Source of the DNA: Batkoa obscura
Taxonomy: Eukaryota > Entomophthoromycota > Entomophthoromycetes > Entomophthorales > Batkoaceae
NCBI GenBank assembly: GCA_030770535.1
Contig: JASVEC010000101.1
Coordinates: 1-58,032 of the forward strand
Length of the DNA: 58,032 nucleotides
Direction: 5' to 3'
Shown: one piece after another, positions 11,835 through 23,477 of the stretch
How positions within the stretch are numbered: the first letter of the stretch is position 1
Layout of the letters: every line of letters begins with the position of its first letter
Program-made: the position numbers and the translations under genes
The notes under the pieces: generated by a model
Seen by the model: only the letters and a program-made list of their open reading frames with translations
The model's database searches: none
Told to the model about the DNA's origin: nothing

Positions 11835-11942
11835 GGATGGAAAGTGTTTTTTTTGACTTCATTATTTTTTGCATTTTTTAAGCACTATTTAAGCGGAAAA
11901 TTTGTCAGTAAAATTCTTAAACGCAAAAATGCATTCCCATAT
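11835..11942 (-). mobile_element. MITE-like repeat copy upstream of nucleotidyltransferase-like gene
   Basis: About 108 bp. The left end is slightly degraded (GGATGGAAAGTG). The core is TTAAGCACTATTTAAGCGG and the right end GCATTCCCATAT. It lies in the 250-bp divergent interval between the CENP-T and nucleotidyltransferase-like start codons, so it occupies the shared promoter space. Confidence 0.88.
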
Positions 11943-11994
11943 TTGATTTTAGAATTATAAATTCCAAAATAACATCAAAATAAAGTTAGTAGTT

Positions 11995-12486
11995 ATGTCA
12001 GAAGAAATAACAAGTATTTTTAATAAGATTAAAAGCATCTATAAAGAGTATGATTTAAATTTAGTATCAGGTGGCTTAGTTGATTCAAAAGGTAAATCTG
12101 ATGTTGATATTTCTCTCTATTGTGAAGCTTACAATACCTTACATCATGTCTTTAAAAATAGTACTGCAACTACATATCCTGATGAAAAAGCAACAATATA
12201 TTCTATAAGCGGGTATGATAGAGAGGTAAATGTGTTTGCCACAAGTGATATTAATAGAGTAAATATAGCTATTAAGCATAGAAATAACGAGTTGAAGTTG
12301 AATAAATATCCATTATTGGTTTCTGCAGCTATAACGTTAAAAAGATTAGGAGAAAGTACAGAAAGTGCATGGATGAAAGTACTGGAACTAAATGGTGATC
12401 CATATCAAATAATGGCTAGAGATGATATAGAAGATATCGCCAAAATCCAAGAAGAAAGATTAAAAATGATTATGAATAAACTATGA
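11995..12486 (+). CDS. Small nucleotidyltransferase-like protein
   Basis: Single exon, 163 aa, starting at the ATG 52 bp after a repeat copy. Residues 24-39 read VSGGLVDSKGKSDVDI. This fits the minimal nucleotidyltransferase active site: Gly-Gly (26-27) followed after a short loop by Asp-x-Asp (36, 38), usually preceded by Ser. The rest is a mixed alpha/beta sequence with no other motif I recognise. The motif suggests a Pol-beta-superfamily fold, as in bacterial MNT or kanamycin nucleotidyltransferases; a substrate cannot be named. Unlike most genes here it has no intron, and identical-orientation repeats flank it at 52 bp and 3 bp. Prokaryotic origin by transfer is possible but unproven. Confidence 0.6.
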   Translation: MSEEITSIFNKIKSIYKEYDLNLVSGGLVDSKGKSDVDISLYCEAYNTLHHVFKNSTATTYPDEKATIYSISGYDREVNVFATSDINRVNIAIKHRNNELKLNKYPLLVSAAITLKRLGESTESAWMKVLELNGDPYQIMARDDIEDIAKIQEERLKMIMNKL

Positions 12487-12489
12487 ACG

Positions 12490-12596
12490 ATATGGGGATG
12501 TTTTTTTTGGCTTCATTACTTTTTCTGTTTTTTAAGCGCTATTTGAGTGGAAAAATTGTTACTAAAATTCTTAAACATAAAAATACATTCCCATAT
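12490..12596 (-). mobile_element. MITE-like repeat copy directly after the nucleotidyltransferase-like stop
   Basis: A 107-bp well-preserved copy beginning three bases after the TGA at 12484-12486. Ends are ATATGGGGATG and ACATTCCCATAT, with core TTAAGCGCTATTTGAG. It must supply the start of the gene's 3' UTR and perhaps its polyadenylation signal. Confidence 0.92.
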
Positions 12597-13154
12597 CTTA
12601 AATTTCTAATGTGGAGATTCCAGGATTTTGATTATCTTTAATTTACTATAAGAATACGTTTATCAGCTCCCTAGATATTTATATTATTACTTAATGCGGT
12701 AAAAAATGAATCTTGGATACGATCTTGATCAAGCTGTAAAGTTCATTAATAAAATAAGCATAACCTCTTATTTAACATTAAATCAATTAATATATATACT
12801 TAACCTTTAATTTTGTTAAATAAGACGATTACTATTTACATTAATATCCTTGTATAAAATTCAAGATAACATTCCAGTTAAATAAAGTGGATAAATTCAC
12901 TATTACTGTTACTTTAATATTTACTAATTTAAACTGTGATTTAAAACAACTAAAATACATTTAATAAATACCGATATTGTTATATTTATTTATTGTTAGT
13001 ATAAGAACCGTGGATTTACCCTTGCCTATTTATTGACAACATATTTACTAGCTCAATCCTAAAAGCGAAAATTCAATACTTAGTTTAAATAAATAACTTT
13101 GACTTAAGATCAGGTGTACTATTACAGTATCCAGACCAAGCTTGTTGTATTATA
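12597..13154. other. Spacer, nothing recognised
   Basis: AT-rich, multiple stops in all frames. It probably contains the 3' ends of the flanking genes. Confidence 0.55.
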
Positions 13155-14025
13155 TCACAAATTCTCTGAAATTTTTAACAAGTTCCTCAACGAGCTATTT
13201 TCGCTTTCTAAACGAGATAATTCTTCTTGATAAATCATTTCATCTTCTTCTAAGTGATCCAAAATACCCGACTTGACCGAGTCAGTTAGTTTTTGTAACA
13301 AACTTCGAAGTTTAAAGTTCTCTTGAGCTAACTGTGAATTTAAAAGCTTGAAAGTAGATATCAACAAATAGTAATAATAAAAATATAGTAATGTTTACTT
13401 TTTCTTCAGCCAAATTTGCTTCATACTTCTTTCTAAGAAGATGTGATTCTTCTAATAAAGCAGCACAACGGGAACGAAAAGAACTCATAAGTGTTTGAGT
13501 TGATTTTTCGTGTTCTTGAATGAGGTCATCTTGATCAAGTAATTGAGCTTCTAATTCATCAACTCTTGTTTGATATTTTTCAATAATTGAATTTATCTTG
13601 CTTGAATTTGGGACTTGAATATCCTCATTTTTAATTTCATTGTCTATCTTTATTAATAAAATTTAATAAGATTCCTCAAATAAAAAATTACCATTGAAAC
13701 TAACATCACCTGTTTGAAGTGGTAAATCATTTAAAAGGCTTTCTTCTATTTCTTCATTTTTGCTAATTAGGATCTAAAATAGGATAAAAGTATGTTTCAT
13801 TACTTCTAATTAAAATACCTTGAATTCATTCAAATCGGCTTTCAAATTTTTTAAAATGGATCTGTTCTCTTTTAAACTTGTAAAGAGCTTAGAATTTAAA
13901 ACTTCATTGCTTTTTAACTGCTCCGGATTTTCGTTTTGAGTAAATGTTTGTTGGTTAAAATTTTGCGAGACATCTACGTATCCTTGATTATCTCCATTAA
14001 CCCCATTATCAATCATATTTGGCAA
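13155..14025 (-). CDS. SIKE/FGFR1OP2-family coiled-coil protein
   Basis: Four exons: 14025-13819, 13773-13692, 13643-13399 and 13346-13155, giving 241 aa, all in frame. Nearly the whole protein after residue ~40 is predicted coiled coil (KYQTRVDELEAQLLDQDDLI, LLEESHLLRKKYEANLAEEK). The C-terminal RLESENSSLRNLLKISE closely resembles the family's ELENKELRELLSIS signature. SIKE and FGFR1OP2 bridge SLMAP and striatin in the STRIPAK phosphatase-kinase complex. MOB4, another STRIPAK subunit, is encoded at 33235-34442. Coiled coils are easily confused, so the assignment rests mainly on the C-terminal motif. The gene is divergent from N-myristoyltransferase. Confidence 0.6.
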
Positions 14026-14370
14026 TTATGCTGTTGAAAGAAATTTGATATAGCTTAAGAAAAAACTTTTAAACTGCAAAATTAGAAATATGAAATTTAT
14101 ACAAAATTCAATCAAAAAATATCTAATAAATAGAACATAACGTAATTTACTATTAGTTGGATAAGGATGAAAGTCGCTTAATACATATTTTTTATACTAA
14201 ACTATTTCTGTGCTATTATTATATTATTGTGTTATCCTTAGTACTATCATTAATACTTTTATTTAATGTTCATATTTAACATTTTCTATATAGCTTCATC
14301 TCAACCAATCAATCGTAAGTTGGTACTTTTGGTCATCATCTACAAAATTCATTTAACGTTTTAATTCAAA
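14026..14370. promoter_or_regulatory. Divergent intergenic region, SIKE-like gene / NMT
   Basis: 345 bp between two start codons pointing apart, so it should hold both promoters. No specific element is recognised. Confidence 0.4.
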
Positions 14371-16047
14371 ATGTCTTCAGAAAATAAAGAGAATAAGGAT
14401 AGTAAGGATGGAAATAATATTCAGCCCACTTCTGAAGTTGATGAAGATGGCGAAAAGCAGGTTACCGATCCAGAAAAAATAGCTAAAGTTATCAAACTTT
14501 TGGAAAACTTAAACAGACAAACTGGTGAGGGAATACCAAGCGCTTATTTGGATAAAATAAAGAGAAATGCTGGTATACTTGATGAACCAAATCATGCTTT
14601 TTGGAAAACTCAGCCCGTACCACAAAAAGGTTTATACATATATATTAACAAATTTACTCTAATTATATATAGAGCTTCCTGTGGATGCTACGCCCGGAGC
14701 CATCCATGAAGACATTCCAATTGAAAAAATCAGTAGTAAATCCATTGGTTTACCTAAAGAGTTTGAGTGGGTAGAAATAGATCTCGATGATTCTGAAGAC
14801 GTAAATTGATTAACTTATTTACAACCTTATATTTAGTTTAATTTATTTAGCTTGATCAACTATATAACTTGTTAAAATTTAACTATAATGAAGACACGGA
14901 TGGAATGTTTCGTTTTGATTATTCAAGTGACTTTTTAAAATGGTAATTAATGTTGAAGTTGATAATGCATTTATTTTACATGTGTAGGGCCCTTAAACCT
15001 CCAAGTTATAAGAAAGAGTGGCATATAGGAGTACGAGTAGCTGCCACAAAAAAATTAGTTGCTTTTATTTCCGGTGTACCAATCGAGATGAAAGTATTGG
15101 AAAAGTATGTTTACTTTTAACTTTCATTAAAAATCTTAATTTCATTTATAGTGAAAAGCCTATGGTTGAAATTAACTTTTTATGTGTTCATAAAAAATTG
15201 CGCTCAAAACGTCTAGCACCTGTTCTAATTAAAGAGGTCACCCGCCGTGTTCATTTGACTGGTGTATTCCAGGCTGTTTACACTGCAGGTGTTAAGATTC
15301 CTACTCCAGTTGCAGTTTGCCCGTAATTTTTTTAGAATTAATAATACATATACTTATTCATTTAGATATTTTCATCGCACCATAAATCCAAAAAAGTTGA
15401 TAGAAGTAGGATTTAGTGGACTTGGAAATATGACTATGGAGAAAAGAATAGCTAGAGATGCACTTCCATCAAAAACTCCTTTATCATTAAGGTTGATGGA
15501 GCCTAAAGATGTTAATAAAGTTCAAGGACTTTTCAATGAGTTTCAAAAAAAGAACACAAAGCTCACCCCTATTTTGAAAGATGAGGACACTGCTAAACAT
15601 AGTTTACTACCTGTTTCTAATGTTCTTTGGACTTATGTTATTGAAAATAAGGAGGAGGAAATTACAGATTTTATCTCGTTTTATAGATTAGATTCATCTG
15701 TGTTACATACTACTCAACACGAAAAGATTGAAGCAGCATATCTTTATTATTATGGCACTACTGTATCTAATGAAGATGACTCTGAAATTTATAAGAAACG
15801 CCTTCAAGACCTTGTTCAATCTGCCTTAATTAAAGCAAAAGAAGTAATTTTATCATTTTAGTTTTAGGAATATTTCATTTATTTTTAGATTGGATTTGAT
15901 GTGTTTAATGGTTTAGAAAGTAATCAAGGCCATTTGTTTTACAAAGAACTAGGATTTTCTAAAGGAGATGGCTCATTACATTATTATCTTTTTAATTGGC
16001 AATGTCCTTCGCTTGAATGCAAAGACATTGGGCTTATTATGGTTTAG
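14371..16047 (+). CDS. NMT1: Glycylpeptide N-tetradecanoyltransferase (N-myristoyltransferase)
   Basis: Seven exons: 14371-14629, 14673-14800, 14851-14942, 14988-15104, 15152-15322, 15366-15843 and 15889-16047; 467 aa, the family's usual size. The enzyme moves myristate from myristoyl-CoA to N-terminal glycines in the cytosol and on ribosomes. Visible signatures are [42 protein letters not shown] and [20 protein letters not shown]. The C-terminal [21 protein letters not shown] precedes a short tail ending in Val. The N-terminus before the catalytic core is short and charged. The acidic, Lys-rich first 40 residues are typical of NMT ribosome-targeting regions. Confidence 0.96.
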
Positions 16048-16635
16048 AAATAAACAAATATAGATAATAGGATTAAAACATGTCAACCTAATTTGAATTT
16101 ATTATGTATTATCAATGCTTAAATTTGATTCTATAGACCATAGTAATGGCTCAATTCTATTTTATTGATAGTTAATTGTAAGCTTATATTTTACTATTTG
16201 TTTTTTTAGATTTTTATATCATACTATTTATTTGAAAAGCCCTAAAAATATTTATTACTTTATCAGACGGAACAATGTTAATAGAATAGTATTTAGTATC
16301 CAACATAGATGAAATATATGGTAAATTTATTAGATTTAAATTTTAAAAACTAAAAATTGAGATATACAACCAAATTTTACTATAACTATTTTATATACTT
16401 GCTTTTTCAGATCATTTCATAATAAGTTTTAATAAATATTATTTAATTTTATTTACTCTCTATGTTTACAGTAATTTTAATACTAATAATCATGAGACAG
16501 TAAAAATTTTAGATCCCTTAATTTATATTTATCCAATAATGCTCGAAGTTAAACTTGTATTAGCAAATTAAACTAATTTACATTAGATGATACTCCGTTT
16601 AAAGCAAATTCAACAATTTAAGCTGTTCACTTCTT
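16048..16635. other. Spacer, nothing recognised
   Basis: About 0.6 kb of AT-rich DNA between NMT and GCAT, which are in tandem. It probably contains the NMT 3' UTR and the GCAT promoter. Confidence 0.5.
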
Positions 16636-18206
16636 ATGTTAAAGATGAAAGCATTTAATTATATTACTAGAAATATCAAATATAGCTCATTTATTAATAA
16701 ATTTAAATTAAGATGTAATTCTACTCTCTCAAAAGTTTTACAGCAAGAACTTGAATCAATAAAACAAGCTGGTACTTTTAAAAATGAGAGAGTAATAGCC
16801 TCTCCACAAGGGTCAGCAATTAAAGTTGACAGTGAAGGTCAAAAATTAGACGAATTATGCCTATGCGCAAATAACTACCTTGGTCTTTCTAATCACCCTG
16901 AAGTAGTCGCTGAAGCAAAAAAATATTTAGATTCCCATGGCGCAGGACTTTCTTCAGTTAGGTTTATTTGTGGTACTCAAGTAATTTTTGATATATCGAT
17001 TTATTATGATTTGATTAAAATTTTAACAGGATATTCATAAAAATTTAGAAAATCAAATTTCAAAATTTCATGGAACTCAAGATACTATATTATATATCTC
17101 ATGCTTTGATGCTAATGCAGGAATTTTCGAAACTTTATTAAAAGAACAAGATGCTGTAATCTCTGATTCTCTTAATCATGCCTCAATAATTGATGGTATT
17201 CGACTTTCTAAAGCTGCTAGGTACAGATACAAGAATGCTGATATGAATGGTAACTAGTTTGTAATAATTATGAACAAAATCTAAATAATAAATAGATCTT
17301 GAAGCACAATTAATTGCTGCTACTGAAAAAGGTGCTAGACTTAAAGTAATCGCAACTGGTAACTCTAAATAATTTGAAGTTTTTCAGTAGCTTATTTATT
17401 TTTAAGATGGTGTTTTCTCTATGGATGGAAAGATTGCCCCCCTTGACAAAATTTGTGATTTAGCTGATAAATATGATGCTTTGGTATTTGTTGACGATTG
17501 CCATGCTACCGGTTTTGTAGGAAAAACTGGAAGGTAAATTTATTTTTATGCAAAAAAAAATATATTTAAGTATACAGAGGTACTCCTGAGCTTTTCGGTG
17601 TACAAGATCGTGTACATATCTTAAACTCTACCCTTGGAAAAGCTCTTGGAGGAGCATCTGGTGGGTATACTACTGGGCATGCTGATATTATTGCCCTTTT
17701 AAGACAAAGATCTCGTCCATATTTGTTCTCCAACTCAATTCCACCTCCAGTGGCTGGTGCTGCTTCAGCTGCAATTAAATTAATAGACACTGAACCTCAA
17801 TTATTAGAAAAGCTTTGGAAGAATACTGATGTATTCCGTAAAGCACTAACAGAAGCCGGTTTTAAAATCAAGGTAAATTCACTACTTATTTTTGTTCATT
17901 TATTGATATATATTTAATTAGGGAGATCGTCACCCTATTACACCTATTATGTTAGGAGATGCTAGATTAGCTGCTGATTTTGCACATGGTATGTCTAAAC
18001 TTGGAATTTATGTTGTTGGTTTCTCCTATCCAGTAGTACCAAAGGGTAAATATAACCATAGTACTTTATTGTTAGTAATATTAATTCAAATTATAGATCA
18101 AGCAAGAATAAGAGTTCAAATATCTGCTGACTTATCTGATGAACAATTAAGTAAAGCTATTGATGCTTTTATTAAAGTAGGAAAAGAGCGTGGTATTATT
18201 GTTTAA
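16636..18206 (+). CDS. GCAT: Glycine C-acetyltransferase (2-amino-3-ketobutyrate CoA ligase), mitochondrial
   Basis: Seven exons: 16636-16980, 17030-17249, 17296-17358, 17407-17533, 17578-17872, 17922-18045 and 18097-18206; 427 aa. It is a PLP enzyme of the alpha-oxoamine synthase family, which converts 2-amino-3-ketobutyrate and CoA to glycine and acetyl-CoA in threonine breakdown. Signatures are [43 protein letters not shown] and [11 protein letters not shown]. The PLP-lysine motif [19 protein letters not shown] has its lysine near residue 273. [18 protein letters not shown] is the family's usual next segment. The first ~30 residues are basic and rich in Asn/Phe/Lys with no acidic residue, fitting mitochondrial import. 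ALA synthase and KBL are close relatives; the [11 protein letters not shown] and GAFS-like DGVFSMDG motifs favour KBL. Confidence 0.94.
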
Positions 18207-18404
18207 ATAAAATTTTATTTAGACTAATTAGTTTCATATTTTAAATGTTACATATTTGTTAAACAATCATTTTTTATTATATTTGATGTACGAATCATGT
18301 GCAATTGATTTTTGTAATTTAATAAAAATTTTGAATTTTGGTTTAGAAAATTTAAAAATAATCAAAATTAAACTTTCTTTTATAATTCACTTTTGATTTT
18401 AAAT

Positions 18405-19107
18405 ATGGCAAAACTCAATACAATCAGTACATTGAATTTACCATCATTTGAAGAAGGATGTGACCAAGAAATAATTGGAACTAAAGAATATACGAATGTA
18501 TTCTTATTTGAAGACGATAAAGTATATAACAATTCTTATTATCATTTATAAAATCATAGCTAGAAAGATACTTTTAGGACTAAAGAAGCGTGGTTTTGGT
18601 AAAGGTAAATGGAATGGTTTTGGTGGGAAAATTGAGGTTGGCGAAACAATAATTGAAGGGGCTAAAAGAGAGATGAAAGTAAGCATTTTTTCAAAATGTA
18701 AACTAAACACATAATAGTTAAAAAGGAAGAAGCATGTATTTCAATAAAGTCGATGGAAAAAATTGGTGAGTTAAAATTTGTTTTCTCACAAAGGAATATT
18801 GCTTTAATAGTACATATATTCAAAGCTAGTGGATACGAAGGAACAGTTTCTGAGTAATTCATTATAACATTTATTTACATTTCTTATTTACGATTTCTCT
18901 CATGGTAGAACTGAAGAAATGCTTCCAAAATGGTTCAAGAGTAATATTGAAAGTATACCATTTAAAGAAATGTGGTCCGATGATTGTTATTGGTTCCCAT
19001 ATATCATTGAAGGAACTCCATTTAAAGGAGCGTTCTACCTTGACGGTAATGATGAAGCTACTCTTTTAGCTGCTACATTGGATACTTTAAAGACAAACTC
19101 ATTTTAA
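18405..19107 (+). CDS. MTH1/NUDT1-like Nudix hydrolase (oxidised purine dNTP diphosphatase)
   Basis: Four exons: 18405-18521, 18568-18678, 18726-18853 and 18909-19107; 184 aa. The Nudix box is complete: Gly59-x5-Glu65-x7-Arg73-Glu74-x2-Glu77-Glu78, spanning the exon 2-3 junction. [20 protein letters not shown] and [12 protein letters not shown] match the MTH1 subgroup, including the two Asp and Trp that recognise 8-oxo-dGTP. Such enzymes clear oxidised nucleotides in the cytosol and mitochondria. The ~35-residue N-terminal extension is longer than in human MTH1 and of unknown role. Exons 2 and 3 follow purine-rich AAG acceptors. The stop lies 25 bp from that of the convergent ERI1-like gene. 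Confidence 0.88.
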
Positions 19108-19132
19108 AGAAAAAAAATAAAAAAGATAAACT

Positions 19133-20195
19133 CTATTTTAATTTAGCATTTAATCGGATACTACATATATCTGCTAAATATATTAAAACATTAGCTATAG
19201 CCCTTGAATCATCGATACCAGAATGATTTCTCCCTTTAAACTCAATTTTAAAGCTACTGCAAATTGTTACTAAGGACGGCATTCTACCTTTGAATCGGCC
19301 CCATTCTTTAGAAGATGGGTGGTATTTTTTATAGTTATTAAGTAAAATCGAAGAGAGCTTTTGCATATCTAAATAATCTCCTTGAAATAAATCAGGAACT
19401 TCTAAACCGTTTGCTGCTAATGTAATTAATAAAAAACGTTCCAAATCTGAAGGCCCGTGAGTAGCAATAGAAACATCAACTATATAAATTAATCTATGTT
19501 TACATTAAAAAAGATTTGAAATACTTTTTGAATCTTCTGTATTAAACACTTTGATAAATTCAAGGAATGAATTTAAAACCTCAGGAAAAGAAGGGCTTGA
19601 ATCGATAGTATGCTAAATAAAGTAAACGAATACTATAAATTTAATATTGGATTACTTGTTCAATCCCAGTTAAATCTGTACAATATTTAGTTAATATTGG
19701 ATTTAACTTAGGCTTAACATAAGAATGAAATTCATCAACCTAATAATTATAAATAGTTAATAACTGTGTAGATAACTTAAGTTCTTTTACTATTTTGTTC
19801 GTTTTAGTATCTATAATGACTGCAGGAAATTCAATAATCTCATGTGTGTCATCATCAAAGCCGACATTTCCTTCACATGTAGCTTCAAAATCAATACATG
19901 CAATATATCTAGTTGGAATCCCCCACCCTTTTTCATCAATAAAATTGCTTTTTTTATGTGTTTTACCACTTTCTATTTCTAGTCTTTTTCTTAATCTATT
20001 TTTAAGTAGATACTCGCCTCCTTTTGTACTCATTCCTCTTTTTTTAAGTTCTTGTAGAACTTGTTTTATTTTTATTTTCCCAAAATTATCTATTAAATAA
20101 GTTGCTTCGTCTTTGATGTTTGTTGTGTCTTCTTCAAACCCTAATATAACATCACCTGGATCACCATTTTGTAACAATTCATATATATTTCCCAT
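19133..20195 (-). CDS. ERI1: ERI1/3'hExo-like exoribonuclease with SAP domain
   Basis: Four exons: 20195-19791, 19739-19656, 19612-19525 and 19479-19133; 307 aa. A SAP-like helix pair lies around residues 38-72 (IKQVLQELKKRGMSTKGG, YLLKNRLRKRL). The DEDDh exonuclease follows, with ACIDFEATCEGN giving Asp102 and Glu104. IVDEFHSYVKPKLNP is the family strand, IATHGPSDLERFLL carries the third acidic residue, and HSGIDDSRAIANVL carries the catalytic His and Asp. This order matches ERI1, which trims histone mRNA ends and 5.8S rRNA and limits small RNAs in animals and fission yeast. The exon 1 donor was chosen at ATA|GTAAAA because it restores IVDEFHSYV; a longer frame continues past it. Confidence 0.88.
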
Positions 20196-20538
20196 TCTCC
20201 AAAGTTGTTGATTTTAAAAAAAAACAAAAGAGGTTGAATGTAGATTAATTAAATAAAAAAGTATCTAGCATAGTTGTATAAGCAACTTAAAAAAGTCCAA
20301 ACTTTTAAACTCAATTAATTTATTAAAATCGAAATTAATCACATTATTTTGAATTTAGTATATAACTTATTAAATTATACTTTTATACTATTCCACTTGC
20401 CTTATTGATAATACCCATTATAGTTTGAGCAAAATATTTATCAATAGCTTTAATGATAAAGTTACATTGATAAAAACTATGTATATAAACTAGGCCTTTC
20501 TTTATATTTTTAAATATTAGTTAAATTATAAAAACATG

Positions 20539-20644
20539 ATATGGGGATGTATTTTTGTGTTTAAGAACTTTACTAACAAATTTCCCCCTCAAATAATGCT
20601 TAAAAGATAGAAAGAATAATGAAGCCGAAAAAACACCCCCATAT
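20539..20644 (+). mobile_element. MITE-like repeat copy
   Basis: 106 bp. Ends are ATATGGGGATG and ACACCCCCATAT, which pair as imperfect inverted repeats. The internal core is CTCAAATAATGCTTAAAAGA. The site reads GA-TA on the left and TA-TC on the right, consistent with a TA target duplication. Confidence 0.92.
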
Positions 20645-21044
20645 ATCTAATTCTATCAGCTAATTGTTATTGTACAATATTTAACTACTTTGATTTTATA
20701 GTTGATGCTTGTAGAGTTTTCCTGCTTATTTAATACATGAATAAATAATAGGCAATTTTTTTAAAATTTTAAATAGTAACGTTCAATAATATTGATAATA
20801 GTTTACTTTATAGAGCATACATATTAAACCTGGATATTTTTAAATACTATCGACAACTATTTTATAGAATTTGGGGGATTGATTGTGTTATTTTAACATT
20901 AAATTATATACTACAATTATTCAAAAAAAATTCTAAATCGAAAATTTACAAGCGTTTTATTATCAAAGGTAGCGTGAAGGCGAAGTTTTAATGGAGAGTA
21001 CGAAAGTCAAAATATATGGGGCGGTACAAATAAATGATAGTTAA

Positions 21045-21152
21045 ATATGTGAGGATAATTTTTTTGGTTTTATTACTTTTTCTATCTTTCAAGCGCTATT
21101 TGAGTGGAAAGGTTGTTAGTAAAATTCTCAAAAAAAACACATCCCCCATGTA
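21045..21152 (-). mobile_element. MITE-like repeat copy
   Basis: About 108 bp, with left end ATATGTGAGGAT and right end ACATCCCCCATGTA. The core TCAAGCGCTATTTGAGTGG is intact. Both termini are somewhat diverged. Confidence 0.88.
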
Positions 21153-21724
21153 ATAAATTTAGCCTTTTTCAAAAATTTCAATGAACAAAGGTCAGTGTGA
21201 GAAATAACTTTTTAGAAGAAATAATACGTAGCAAAGAGTAACGGAGTTCATTCATAATGAGGGTATATCAGCTTGGCTAAAGGTTAGTTAAAGCGGGAAA
21301 GAATCTAATCTTATTTAACCTTTTATTATTTTCATCACATTCGCACTCCAACTTTTTTGTTTATTTGTTATAATTTGTAATTTAACAATAAAACAAAAAT
21401 AAAAAAATAAGAATTAGCTTTAAAATACTACACACAGTTTATTAATAATAATATCAATATTTAAATTAACCTAATTTTATATATAGGTTTTAATTGCATA
21501 CTGCTAAAGCTAAAGTTGCTCAATTTTAAGATTAAAAAGTTAGAAATTGAATTAAGGAAACATTTGAATGTAACAAATATTAACTGTGATATTTAATAGT
21601 AGTTTTAATTATCAACTTTACTTTTCATAGCATACATTAAAGAACAAAAGTAAGAGGAAGATACAGTTAAAAATAACTTATTTTTTGTTAATATTGATTT
21701 TGGGAGTATTAAAAATAGATTTAA

Positions 21725-21830
21725 ATATGGGAATGTTTTTTTAGTTTCATTACTCTCTCTATTTTTTAGGCGCTATTTAAGCGGAAAATTTGTCAGTAAA
21801 ATTCTTAAACACAAAAATACATCCCTATAT
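21725..21830 (-). mobile_element. MITE-like repeat copy
   Basis: 106 bp. Left end ATATGGGAATG, right end ACATCCCTATAT, core TTAGGCGCTATTTAAGCGG. Confidence 0.92.
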
Positions 21831-22478
21831 CTTCAATCTTGAATTTTTATTTAATTAAGTGTGGTAGCTAAAATGATCATGTTAGGGGACATTACATTAA
21901 TTGATTTAATTAACATAATTAACATCAAGGTACCAGATAGTTTAAACTATCTAAGTAGAAAACTCTAATATCAGAAGTAGTTAAAATATTAATATTTTCT
22001 TTCAACTACATTTATAGAATATTTACAATTTTTAACACAATTTTGTATTCATTACTTTTTAAATAATTTTGTAAGGTTTAATTGCATACTTTACAATTTT
22101 AATTTTAATTTGAAAATTATACAAAATTCAATATTACGAATTGTATTAGCTTATAAATTCAAAACAAATGATGGTTATAACAGTTAAATATTAATTTAGT
22201 TATTTTTATATTAAATATTTATATGTATGATTATTATTTTCGAATTGATGTATAGCTAAATATTTGTTTCGATAGTGAAGTTTAAGATGTTCTCACAAAT
22301 CTTTTATTTTTCAACAAATGATATTTTATGTTTTAAAGATTTTTACGGATAAAATTTATCCTCGAAAATAACAATCAAAGAATAATGCAACAGCTTTTCT
22401 AAACTTAATAATCTGTGTTATTGCTTGAAGGAAATTTTTAATTACGAAATTAAGGCACAAATATAAAAGAGTGTAATT

Positions 22479-22541
22479 ATTAATTATTAATTATTAATTA
22501 TTAATTATATTATTATATTATTATATTATTATATTATATTG
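22479..22541. repeat. Simple-sequence tract: TTAATTA heptamers then ATTAT-type repeats
   Basis: About four to five tandem TTAATTA units are followed directly by TATTA/TATATTA repeats. Typical slippage-prone AT microsatellite with no further feature. Confidence 0.85.
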
Positions 22542-23477
22542 TTATAAAATAGATGAAGTTTACTAACAGTAAGACATTAAAACGACTATAAAAATATTAA
22601 GTTGAGTGGTGTAATTAAATACATAAACATGTTTCAGTTGTTAAATTTAGAATAATAAAAACTGGTTATATTTTAAACTAACATTTTCGAGAATTATAGT
22701 CACGACTTCTATTCCCATAACAAAATATAAACATTGATGGGTGTTCTAGTAAAGTAAAATCTTTCAATTGTATTGCTCAATTATATTAAATAATTTAATT
22801 TAATTGGATATTATATTGATTAAGTTGTAACAAGCTTTAAGTTAATCTATTAGACTGAAGAAAAAAGCTAATACATTAATAGCAAAAATATTATTTATTG
22901 ATTTAATATAATGTAGTTTGTTTGATTATTATAAATTGTTAACAGTTACGTTTTTAATGATATCTTTTATTATAATTTTGCTAAAAATAAAACTACAAAT
23001 TTGTATTTTGATAAAAGAATAAGATTTCCAATATAAAAACTTCCTTATCCCCAGATATTCTTAGAACAGTATTTGATTGGTTAGATCAAAAGGTAATTCT
23101 TACCACTGTTTATCAATTTTTAAAAAAATTATTTGATAAGAATAGAAAAATCCGTTGACAATTTCCAAGTAATTTTTATTGTAGGGAAATAAGAATTATG
23201 TGATTTGGTCTAAAAATAGATTGGAACTGAAAATTGAGAGCATCTGCTCCTTAAATGTAAAGAGTGGAGCCATTTTACTCAGAACAAATAATTAAAAAAA
23301 TGGGTATATAAAGGAAAAAGGACTAATTAATTTGTTTTTGATTTTAATAGTTTAATTAAAATTATAAACGTTAACTTGATTTATTAACTACCTAATATAA
23401 CACTACTAACCCCAGCCCTAATTAATATCTATATATTTAAATACAACTACTTATCAACTAATTTTTAAATTTTAATA

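Larger units (their letters stand above)
20196..23477. other. Long AT-rich spacer with three repeat copies
   Basis: About 3.3 kb with no supported gene. It contains three repeat elements (20539, 21045 and 21725) and a simple-sequence tract near 22479. The last few hundred bases before 23478 should include the promoter of the SERTA-like gene. Nothing else is recognised. Confidence 0.6.

Noticed and set aside
21010-21025. Lone ATATATGGGGCGG resembling a repeat terminus
   Set aside because: Not followed by the family interior; too short to count as a copy.
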